Source: Oscillospiraceae bacterium (GTDB lineage Bacteria > Bacillota_A > Clostridia > Oscillospirales > Oscillospiraceae). From it: a DNA stretch of 11,292 bases. A model generated the notes under the pieces. It did no database searches, was not told the origin of the DNA, and was given only the letters and a program-made list of their open reading frames with translations. Numbering within the stretch: position 1 is the stretch's first letter; each line of letters opens with the position of its first letter. Below are positions 1 through 5,075 of the stretch, piece by piece. The stretch is taken from the NCBI GenBank assembly GCA_017381835.1, contig JAFOBK010000165.1, positions 1 through 11,292 on the forward strand, in the 5' to 3' direction. The position numbers were made by a program, and so were the translations under genes.

Positions 1-2
1 GC

Positions 3-734
3 ATCCCGGATGCCGAAGGATATATGCACCACGGTGAGGGCGCCTTTACCTCCGACATCCATATTTGGGAACAGGATGAATATGGCAGAACCCTGTTTTC
101 CTATTGTGAAGATTACGCAGACCGAATCTTCGCTCTGGTCATTTGCCAGGCATTCGATAAAGAAAACGTGTATTTTTACCCGGACACCAATTATGTGCTG
201 ACTGTGATGGATTCCGACCTTTCGTATCATATTTCAGATGCGGACTATTTGAAAACTCGAACAGAAGCCTTTTATCTGGAAAACAGGGAGCAATTAAAGC
301 AGGAAAATGACTGGAATGCCCCTTTGGATCAGTCAAAATGCGTTTCCTATCCCATCACAGACCACAAAACTTTTGAAACAGATGCGCTTCCCCTCAGTTC
401 GGAGCAATGCAACGAAATATTAACCGCCTACAGTGAAAAAATGCAGATCCGCAGCACCGAAAAAAGCCCCTACAGGTATAGCAGCATTCTGCAGGTGGAT
501 GCCGAAGGAAAGATTCTGCACCAGATTCGCGGTGTTCACCGGAATTACTATAAATCAAGCGCCCTCACCATAGTCCTTTGGGTTATTACCGACCAGGACG
601 GGAACTATGACAAGGAAAACGGCATACTGGCGATGTATTGCAGGGTCGATTCCTCCGGTGTTTCCTTTGTATATGACCCAGAGGAAATCCTGGCGTTTAA
701 AAATCGGAATGGATGGAAATACAATCACGAATAG
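3..734 (+). CDS. Hypothetical protein, 3' part only (N-terminus outside window)
   Basis: The reading frame is open from the first bases of the window to a TAG at 732-734. It has codons upstream of the first ATG at 24, so the gene most likely starts before the window. The visible 243 residues are rich in aromatic and acidic residues and look soluble, with no clear membrane segment in this part. I see no catalytic motif and do not recognise the family. The pattern of alternating hydrophobic and polar residues (for example FALVICQAF, YFYPDTNYVLTVMD, SSILQVDAEGKILHQ) suggests a beta-rich or mixed fold. The gene converges on the minus-strand gene at 2088-2243, with an insertion sequence lodged between their 3' ends. 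Whether it belongs to the ICE or to older flanking DNA cannot be told from the window. Confidence 0.7.
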   Translation: MPDAEGYMHHGEGAFTSDIHIWEQDEYGRTLFSYCEDYADRIFALVICQAFDKENVYFYPDTNYVLTVMDSDLSYHISDADYLKTRTEAFYLENREQLKQENDWNAPLDQSKCVSYPITDHKTFETDALPLSSEQCNEILTAYSEKMQIRSTEKSPYRYSSILQVDAEGKILHQIRGVHRNYYKSSALTIVLWVITDQDGNYDKENGILAMYCRVDSSGVSFVYDPEEILAFKNRNGWKYNHE

Positions 735-780
735 GAACGACTGTGCCCCAGCCATTTTTCATCAAAAAGGCCACCCAACC

Positions 781-832
781 TGAACTGAACCTGTAAAACT
801 GGACAATAGACAAAAAGCCCCCTGATGTAGGA
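781..832 (+). repeat. IS left inverted repeat (terminal and subterminal)
   Basis: The tip TGAACTG matches the complement of the right end (2065-2071). Inside it, AAAAAGCCCC (812-821) and ATGTAGGA (825-832) match the complement of 2023-2042. The region between is divergent in sequence and differs by a couple of bases in length. The left tip could instead be the second TGAAC at 786. Confidence 0.65.
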
Positions 833-853
833 TAATAGAACTACGTCAGGGGG
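807..853 (+). promoter_or_regulatory. IS internal promoter embedded in a ribosome-site-masking stem-loop
   Basis: The -35 candidate TAGACA (807-812) is 18 bases from the -10 candidate GATAAT (831-836); each matches the sigma-70 consensus at five of six positions. The same DNA forms a 13-bp stem with one G-U pair: 818-830 with 841-853, loop 831-840. The 3' arm ends in GGGGG (849-853), the only Shine-Dalgarno-like run before the orfA ATG at 861 (spacing 7). A transcript starting at the predicted site (about 843) would lack the 5' arm and leave the ribosome site free. Read-through RNA from outside would fold and hide it. The arrangement is seen directly; the function is inferred from similar protection in other insertion sequences such as IS10 and IS50. 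Confidence 0.65.
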
Positions 854-860
854 TAATTAT

Positions 861-1157
861 ATGTCAGGAAGAAAAGGAATGAAACAGTATCCGGAATGGA
901 TGAAGGAAGAAGTTCGGAAACGGATAGCAGAGGGAGAACCGCAGCGTGAGATTAGCCGCGAAACAGGAATCAGCCGCTATACCATACAGAGTTGGTGTGG
1001 TCTGCGTCCAGAGACTAAGCTTCGACAAATTGCGCCGTTGGCTAAGGGATGGCCGAAGAAGAATAAGACGATTGAGGATTACGAAAAGGAAAACAAAAGA
1101 TTAAGAATGGAAGTGGCGTTGCTGCGGGATTTTCTGCAGTCCACAGAAAGGAAGTGA
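861..1157 (+). CDS. IS3-family transposase OrfA (DNA-binding subunit)
   Basis: 98 residues. The N-terminal half carries a transposase-type helix-turn-helix (EVRKRIAEGEPQREIS followed by ETGISRYTIQSW, about residues 15-50). The C-terminal part (about 70-95) is a heptad-rich helix (EDYEKENKRLRMEVALLRDFL) that looks like the leucine zipper used for OrfA/OrfAB multimerisation. OrfA recognises the IS ends. The ATG at 861 follows a G-run inside the 3' arm of the stem-loop. The stop codon TGA overlaps the orfB start as GTGA. In this family a -1 frameshift usually makes the OrfAB transposase; the orfB frame is open well back into orfA, but no canonical A6G slippery site is visible, so coupling by the overlap is also possible. 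Confidence 0.88.
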   Translation: MSGRKGMKQYPEWMKEEVRKRIAEGEPQREISRETGISRYTIQSWCGLRPETKLRQIAPLAKGWPKKNKTIEDYEKENKRLRMEVALLRDFLQSTERK

Positions 1158-2011
1158 GGCCAAAGGCGAAGTATGCGGTAATCTATCGTCACCGGGAGGA
1201 GTACCCGGTATCTGTCATGTGCAAATTCTTTGAGGTGTCCAGAAGTGGCTACTACGACTTTGTGAAGCGGATCGGCAAGCCTGAACAGGATGCCGTGCTG
1301 GCTCGAAAAATTGAGGAGTGTCAGAATAAGACCGACAAGACATACGGCTACAGACGGGTGTGGAAGTGGCTGAAGGACAGAAATATTGAGAGAAACCCGA
1401 AAACTGTGCTGAGAGTTATGAAAAAGTATGGTTTGTTGTCAGAGATCCGCCGTCGCAGGAAGTGGGTAAACCTCGGTCAGCAGGTACATAAATACAAGAA
1501 TCTGCTAAAACGACAGTTTCAGGCAGACAGGCCGAATGCAAAGTGGGTTACGGATATTTCCTATATCCATACCAAAGAAGGTGTGCTGTATCTGTCCATG
1601 ATTCGGGATCTGTATGACAACAGTATCATAGCCTATAAAACAGCCACACGGCAAACGGTGAATCTTGTCTTGGATACGATCCGGCTGGCAATGGAGAAGG
1701 AGAAAAAGAGAGTCGCTGCGGAGTTGCAGCTCCACAGCGACCAGGGCTTTCAATATACCTCGCACGGATATTTTAAGCTAACTCAATCTTACGGCATAAC
1801 TCCGTCCATGTCAAGTAAGGGCAATCCTTATGACAACGCAATGGCAGAAAATTTCTTCTCCATTTTAAAAACGGAGTGTATCTACCGGCATAAGCCAAAG
1901 ACATATAAAGAGGCAAATGATTTGATTGATAGATACATTCACTTCTACAACTATGAGCGCATCCAGAATAGAACTGGATTGGCGCCGCTGACGCTGCGCC
2001 ACTCCGCTTAA
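1154..2011 (+). CDS. IS3-family transposase OrfB (DDE catalytic domain)
   Basis: 285 residues from a GTG that overlaps the orfA stop. The N-terminal part (KYAVIYRHREEYPVSVMC, then SRSGYYDF) is the HTH_21-like region of IS3 OrfB proteins. The rve integrase core follows, with D134 in VTDIS, D196 in HSDQG and E232 in AMAENFF. There are 35 residues between the second Asp and the Glu, the DD(35)E spacing of the family. The end has the usual YNYERIQNRTGLAP signature, so the protein is full length. It catalyses cutting and joining of the IS ends, normally as an OrfAB fusion. AAAGG at 1147-1151 is too close to the GTG to be an ideal ribosome site, which favours frameshifting or termination-reinitiation. 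Confidence 0.92.
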   Translation: MRPKAKYAVIYRHREEYPVSVMCKFFEVSRSGYYDFVKRIGKPEQDAVLARKIEECQNKTDKTYGYRRVWKWLKDRNIERNPKTVLRVMKKYGLLSEIRRRRKWVNLGQQVHKYKNLLKRQFQADRPNAKWVTDISYIHTKEGVLYLSMIRDLYDNSIIAYKTATRQTVNLVLDTIRLAMEKEKKRVAAELQLHSDQGFQYTSHGYFKLTQSYGITPSMSSKGNPYDNAMAENFFSILKTECIYRHKPKTYKEANDLIDRYIHFYNYERIQNRTGLAPLTLRHSA

Positions 2012-2022
2012 AACTCAATATT

Positions 2023-2071
2023 TCCTACATAGGGGCTTTTTTGTGCTGCCCGTACAAACTGGGGCAGTTCA
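2023..2071 (-). repeat. IS right inverted repeat (terminal and subterminal)
   Basis: Read on the minus strand it begins TGAACTGCCCCAG and contains AAAAAAGCCCC followed by ATGTAGGA, the partners of the left end. It starts only 11 bases after the orfB stop, as is usual for IS3 elements. Confidence 0.65.
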
Positions 2072-2087
2072 CTGTCAGCGGCTTTTG

Positions 2088-2243
2088 TCATGCCTTTTCA
2101 AAGGTAAAGTCCTCAAATTTAAGGATATCGCCCACATCCACGTCCCAGGGAAGCAGAGCGATGGCAACTTCGGAGACAATGCCGGTATCAGCATACTTGA
2201 CGTAGGCATAGTCACCGCGGATATCGATGACTGTACAGAGCAT
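2088..2243 (-). CDS. Small DUF3006-like protein (51 aa)
   Basis: On the minus strand a clean AAAGGAG ribosome site (2251-2257) precedes the ATG at 2243, and the frame ends at TGA 2088-2090. The 51 residues begin MLCTVIDIRGDYAYVKYAD and end DILKFEDFTFEKA. The pattern (ID-x-x-GDYAxV, an acidic turn, then LLP and VGDIL) resembles DUF3006, a small beta-barrel-like family of unknown function common in Clostridia. The family call is from pattern memory only. It converges with the gene ending at 734, and the IS inserted 17 bases beyond its stop. A terminator on the same strand sits directly upstream (2259-2286), so its expression may depend on read-through. Confidence 0.72.
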   Translation of the reverse strand: MLCTVIDIRGDYAYVKYADTGIVSEVAIALLPWDVDVGDILKFEDFTFEKA

Positions 2244-2258
2244 AATGAAACTCCTTTG

Positions 2259-2286
2259 AAAAACCGCCCCGGTTTCCCGGGGCGGT
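2259..2286 (-). terminator. Intrinsic terminator on the minus strand, in front of the small gene
   Basis: A perfect 10-bp GC-rich stem (ACCGCCCCGG at 2263-2272 with 2277-2286) has a 4-base loop and is followed on the minus strand by five T (2259-2263 read in complement). It therefore stops leftward transcription. It lies only two bases upstream of the AAAGGAG ribosome site of the 51-residue gene, an unusual place unless it acts as an attenuator or ends a short RNA that starts in the intergenic region to the right. Confidence 0.75.
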
Positions 2287-2333
2287 CAAATTTAACCTAA
2301 GCGGTTCGTAATGAACGAGGAATTAGTCCTTGT

Positions 2334-2379
2334 ACTTATTGCATTGAAATTTGATAATTTCAGATTGCGTGCAATAAGT
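2334..2379. repeat. Nested inverted repeats
   Basis: The outer pair ACTTATTGCA (2334-2343) and TGCAATAAGT (2370-2379) is a perfect 10-bp inverted repeat. Inside it, TGAAATT (2345-2351) and AATTTCA (2356-2362) form a second perfect pair around a TGAT centre. There is no T-run after it on either strand, so it is not an evident terminator. A protein-binding site or a structured RNA is possible. Confidence 0.7.
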
Positions 2380-2458
2380 TAGGATATCGTCATCCCACAG
2401 TCCGATTTCACCCTAAAAATGCCCCCGAAAATTACATGGACGGATTTATTATATTGTT

Positions 2459-2471
2459 TGATAATTTATCA
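2459..2471. promoter_or_regulatory. 13-bp palindrome, candidate operator
   Basis: TGATAATTTATCA is a perfect 6-bp inverted repeat around a single T. It overlaps the second copy of the direct repeat TTTGATAATTT (2457-2467); the first copy is at 2350-2360. Both copies are followed within a few bases by CAGATTG (2361-2367 and 2472-2478). Repetition of an AT-rich dyad upstream of a putative regulator gene fits an operator, but no binding protein can be named. Confidence 0.45.
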
Positions 2472-2502
2472 CAGATTGTAAAAATGACCGATATTGTATA
2501 GC

Positions 2503-2540
2503 GTTGGTTTTTTGTTGGTTTTTTGAGGCAAAAACCCAAC
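2503..2540. repeat. Tandem 11-bp repeat and hairpin
   Basis: GTTGGTTTTTT occurs twice back to back (2503-2513 and 2514-2524). The second copy can pair with AAAAACCCAAC (2530-2540) to give a stem with a one-base bulge and a short loop. No T-run follows on the plus strand, so it does not look like a terminator. It might be a binding site or a nicking-type hairpin, but no relaxase gene is in the window. Confidence 0.5.
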
Positions 2541-2761
2541 TCTAATTTGGGGCAAGCAAGACTGGGAAAACAGAAGGTTTTGCTGTGCTCTCTCGGGCTA
2601 CTTGTACGATTCTATGACATGAATAATATAGCATGACAGGTGACTTTTTTCAACAATAAATTGATGATCTAAGGTATATATTAATAGGTTTTGAGTTACA
2701 TCGCATGAACTCCGGTGAGTATTGTGCGCCGGTAAATAAGGTAGTAGAAGGAGGTAAGCGT

Positions 2762-3850
2762 ATGAAATGTCTGCGCAAGTACAAATGGGTAAAACTGCCC
2801 AGAGTGCACTTGCCCAGCGGAAAGGGCCTTATGGGTTACTGGGCCAAGCTTGCCTCACGCGCAGCCTTCCGAAAGGGTAATGCAGTCTACTGCGGCTACG
2901 TTAATCCTGTGACACCTGGAATGTGGTCCGGTGGTGTTGTTGGCTTGAAGAGTATCCTGGGGGTTAAGAGAAGGGTACAGGCGCTTTGGATTATGAACCA
3001 GCTCCAAGATCTGGGATATATCACATACTCGCATGATCTGAAGACCAAACATCTGACTTATCAGATTAATGATTGGGTACTGAAATGTTCTGGAGCTGCA
3101 TGCATGGACGGCGCAGTATATGTCACAGAAGGTTATGGTTTCCTCTGTATGCCCCGTAACATTACCGAAAGGCTTGTTGGCAAGAGAACATTTGAAGAAG
3201 CAGACGCATGGCTGGATCTGTGGTGCCATACCACATACGGAGATTACGGCAATGCGTTTTCTTTTTTGGGTCCTGCGATCCAGTATGGCAAATATGGAAG
3301 CGTTCTAACCCTGGATGGCTTGGGAAAACGCTGGGGCTGGGAGAAGACGAAGGTATGGCGTTTCTTTAAGAAGCATGAGGATACCTACGCTCTGTTCCGG
3401 CTGCCCGGTGCATATGGCTGTGTCATTTTCAATCGGATATATCCTGCAGCATCTGAGATCCCCATGCCTGAGCACGAGGATGTAATCAAGGTACTGAATG
3501 ATATCCGTAAAGCGGGAAAGAAGATCAGTGTGCGAGGCTCTGATTCTGAGCGCCTGAATTGCATGATCGCATGGAGAAGCAGAATTGTGGTGACTGCCTA
3601 TGAGAAGGAATTTGAAGAGGATGCAAATACTGGCGTTGCACTTTCGAACCCCTTAATACGCGCGTATTTTTCTCATGGTAGGAACTGTAAGAATTGTAGG
3701 AACTGTATTTATGACTGCCGGGGTATGTCTAAGGGGTTCCGACGAAACTTTGAACAAGGGCATGATATCCGGGGACCGTGTGCTCTGGAATCGCCGTTCA
3801 GATTATTCACGATAGGAGAAGTGTGCTATGACAAAGGCAAATATTTCTGA
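2762..3850 (+). CDS. Putative DNA-binding protein with winged-helix-like segments and a CxxCxxCxxxC motif
   Basis: 362 residues from the ATG at 2762, chosen because AAGGAGG (2748-2754) lies 7 bases upstream; the in-frame ATG at 2705 has no such site. Residues about 65-115 (SGGVVGLKSILGVKRRVQ, then NQLQDLGYI) and about 180-222 (LDGLGKRWGWEKTKVWRFF, then YALFRL) look like two helix-turn-helix or winged-helix units of the kind found in phage and ICE replication or regulatory proteins. Near the C-terminus C309, C312, C315 and C319 form CxxCxxCxxxC, which could bind an Fe-S cluster or zinc. The end overlaps the next gene by 23 bases, so the two are co-translated. I do not recognise a named family; a regulatory or replication role is inference. 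Confidence 0.8.
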   Translation: MKCLRKYKWVKLPRVHLPSGKGLMGYWAKLASRAAFRKGNAVYCGYVNPVTPGMWSGGVVGLKSILGVKRRVQALWIMNQLQDLGYITYSHDLKTKHLTYQINDWVLKCSGAACMDGAVYVTEGYGFLCMPRNITERLVGKRTFEEADAWLDLWCHTTYGDYGNAFSFLGPAIQYGKYGSVLTLDGLGKRWGWEKTKVWRFFKKHEDTYALFRLPGAYGCVIFNRIYPAASEIPMPEHEDVIKVLNDIRKAGKKISVRGSDSERLNCMIAWRSRIVVTAYEKEFEEDANTGVALSNPLIRAYFSHGRNCKNCRNCIYDCRGMSKGFRRNFEQGHDIRGPCALESPFRLFTIGEVCYDKGKYF

Positions 3851-4463
3851 GTATGAGGAGTTGGAGCAAAGGTTGATCGAGAAAGATGCCCAGTTCCGGG
3901 AATATTTCACGACCACCGGGGTCATAGGTGATCAGAAGATCAAAGATCCCAAGAAACGTGAATCGCAGCAGAAAAAGAGAAGGCGATTGTACCAGAATAC
4001 ACAGGTGCTGATGGAGAACTATCAGACGATTGTATGGGTCGTTCAGAATTTCCCCGATACCATTGCGGAGGAACTGAATGAACCCTTAGAAGAGGTAGAC
4101 AACCTGATTGAGCGGGTTGACCTGGAATTCAGCCTGGAGAATCAGAGACTGGAAAACCGGATTCGCTCCATCGCAAAATCCAGAGTCCTGATCGACAGGG
4201 TAAATGAAGCTCTGACTATGCTTCGGACAAAACCTGGCGACGGGGAGGAAATGTACCAGGTGATCTACAAGACCTATATCAACCCTGACTACAAGGATGT
4301 CTGGGACCTGTTTGACAAGCTGTCATTATCCAGAAGGCGGTATTATTACCTTCGTGAGAATGCCTTCATGCTGATGTCGCTGATCCTCTGGGCTGGGCCT
4401 ACAAGTGAGATTTCCAGATGGCTGGAGATCATTGCGATGCTGGAGGAAATGAAGATGGACTAA
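3828..4463 (+). CDS. ArpU/RinA-like phage-type late transcriptional regulator
   Basis: 211 residues. The ATG at 3828 overlaps the upstream gene by 23 bases and has AGGAGA 8 bases upstream. The N-terminal two thirds are highly charged and helical, likely coiled coil (EYEELEQRLIEKDAQFREY; LEEVDNLIERVDLEFSLEN). Residues about 140-190 resemble the sigma region 4-like helix-turn-helix of the ArpU/RinA/Q-like phage regulators: an YQVIYKTYI segment, then LFDKLSLSRRRYYYLRENA and LMSLILWAG. Such proteins switch on late or packaging genes in phages, and some act as antiterminators. The gene is directly followed by the promoter and leader terminator of the transfer operon, which fits control of that operon. 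The family assignment rests on pattern recognition, and the regulatory target is inferred. Confidence 0.78.
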   Translation: MTKANISEYEELEQRLIEKDAQFREYFTTTGVIGDQKIKDPKKRESQQKKRRRLYQNTQVLMENYQTIVWVVQNFPDTIAEELNEPLEEVDNLIERVDLEFSLENQRLENRIRSIAKSRVLIDRVNEALTMLRTKPGDGEEMYQVIYKTYINPDYKDVWDLFDKLSLSRRRYYYLRENAFMLMSLILWAGPTSEISRWLEIIAMLEEMKMD

Positions 4464-4520
4464 AGGCGTTGTGTGAATCTTCCGTGAAAAGAGTGGGAAA
4501 AAGTTTGCACAAAATAGGGA

Positions 4521-4549
4521 ATGACAAGTACATGGAAATGTGGTACAAT
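4521..4549 (+). promoter_or_regulatory. Sigma-70-type promoter of the transfer operon
   Basis: The -35 ATGACA (4521-4526) and -10 TACAAT (4544-4549) are separated by 17 bases, each with five of six consensus matches. Transcription would start near 4556. A small stem-loop (GTCCA 4556-4560 with TGGAC 4565-4569) would then lie at the very 5' end of the RNA, and the leader would be about 100 bases long before the ATG at 4658. Confidence 0.72.
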
Positions 4550-4579
4550 ATTATCGTCCAATACTGGACATTGCGAGTG

Positions 4580-4625
4580 AGCGCTGTTTTTTGAGCCGAT
4601 TTGGCTTTGAAACAGCGCTTTTTTT
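4580..4625 (+). terminator. Leader terminator (putative attenuator) before the Maff2-like gene
   Basis: AGCGCTGTTT (4580-4589) pairs perfectly with AAACAGCGCT (4610-4619), with an inner AGCC/GGCT stem (4594-4597 with 4603-4606), followed by seven T (4619-4625). It is a textbook intrinsic terminator on the plus strand. It lies about 25 bases after the predicted start of transcription and 32 bases before the Maff2-like ATG. Either it stops upstream transcripts, or it makes the operon depend on antitermination. Confidence 0.85.
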
Positions 4626-4657
4626 GCGCCCATTTTCTAGTAAAGGAGGTAATAGAC

Positions 4658-5032
4658 ATGGTCAAGCAGCTCACCAAAGGCAAGGAGTGGCTGAACAATG
4701 CCTACTGGTCTGCAGTGGGCATGGCCACTGCCACAATGCTGACGATGCAGCCTGTCCTGGCAACAGCGACCGGCACCGGTACCATCTGGGCACGCTTCTC
4801 CACCATCCTGAAGGATGTGTATGGTCAGATCGTAGCCATCAGTACCATCGTTGCTGTCACGGTTGCGGCAATCGCACTTCTGGTGCGTATGATTTCCCGT
4901 AACCAGCGTGCAGTCGATGAGGCAACCAACTGGCTGAAGCGCATCGTTGTCACCTGGATCATCCTGAATTCCCTGGGCTTTGTTGTGGCATACCTGCAGC
5001 CTTTGATCCAGGGCGGTAACTACTCCGGCTAA
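4658..5032 (+). CDS. Maff2 family mobile element protein (VirB2-like)
   Basis: 124 residues from the ATG at 4658, chosen because AGGAGG (4644-4649) lies 8 bases upstream; an earlier in-frame ATG at 4601 sits inside the terminator hairpin. The small hydrophobic protein has a possible signal-like segment (residues about 16-36, WSAVGMATATMLTMQPVLA), a second membrane helix (about 57-80, VAISTIVAVTVAAIALLV) and a third (about 98-112, VVTWIILNSLGFVVAYL). This length and layout match the Maff2 family found in Firmicutes ICEs next to VirB6-like genes. It is thought to be a pilin- or channel-like VirB2 counterpart in the membrane; that role is inference. It is the first gene of the T4SS operon, followed after 43 bases by the VirB6-like gene. 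Confidence 0.88.
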   Translation: MVKQLTKGKEWLNNAYWSAVGMATATMLTMQPVLATATGTGTIWARFSTILKDVYGQIVAISTIVAVTVAAIALLVRMISRNQRAVDEATNWLKRIVVTWIILNSLGFVVAYLQPLIQGGNYSG

Positions 5033-5075
5033 GGAGCCATAGGTAAAATCCAGGCTTCCAAAGGAGGTGATACCC

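Larger units (their letters stand above)
781..2071 (+). mobile_element. IS3-family insertion sequence, apparently complete
   Basis: About 1.29 kb with the IS3 layout: a small orfA (helix-turn-helix plus leucine-zipper-like tail), an overlapping orfB with a DDE integrase core in the -1 frame, and imperfect terminal inverted repeats. The outer tips read TGAACTG at 781 and, on the other strand, at 2071. A subterminal part (run of A, then GCCCC, then ATGTAGGA) is also shared by both ends. Both ORFs are intact and all three DDE residues are present, so the element could be active. No clear 3-4 bp target duplication is seen for these tips, so the exact ends may be off by a few bases; a second TGAAC at 786 makes the left tip ambiguous. 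It lies between two convergent genes and disrupts no recognisable ORF. Confidence 0.85.
2287..2761. other. AT-rich divergent intergenic region with operator-like repeats
   Basis: 475 bases without a convincing gene, between the minus-strand small gene and the plus-strand regulator gene at 2762. It holds nested palindromes (2334-2379), a 13-bp palindrome (2459-2471), an 11-bp direct repeat (2350-2360 and 2457-2467), and a tandem GTTGGTTTTTT with a hairpin (2503-2540). The T/A-rich content and the divergent genes suggest control DNA. I could not settle on a convincing sigma-70 promoter: a weak TTGTAC/TAATAT pair at 2602-2629 is the best I see for the rightward genes. Confidence 0.6.

Noticed and set aside
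1081..1157. Canonical A6G-type -1 frameshift site joining orfA and orfB
   Set aside because: The runs available (AAAAG at 1084-1088 and 1095-1099) do not make the standard slippery heptamer in the orfA frame, so a frameshift is possible but not supported by a clear site.
2043..2300. An 85-codon plus-strand frame right of the IS
   Set aside because: It overlaps the minus-strand small gene, which has a proper ribosome site and a family-like sequence; this frame also crosses the IS end and the terminator.
2311..2382. A 23-residue frame beginning MNEELVLVLIALKF
   Set aside because: It lacks a convincing ribosome site and coincides with the nested inverted repeats, which explain its sequence better.
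2602..2629. TTGTAC / TAATAT as promoter for the 2762 gene
   Set aside because: Both boxes match the consensus weakly with 16-base spacing in AT-rich DNA, which is not enough for a feature.
5067..5069. GTG as start of the VirB6-like gene
   Set aside because: It is part of the Shine-Dalgarno itself, so that site cannot serve it, and no other ribosome site is seen upstream.
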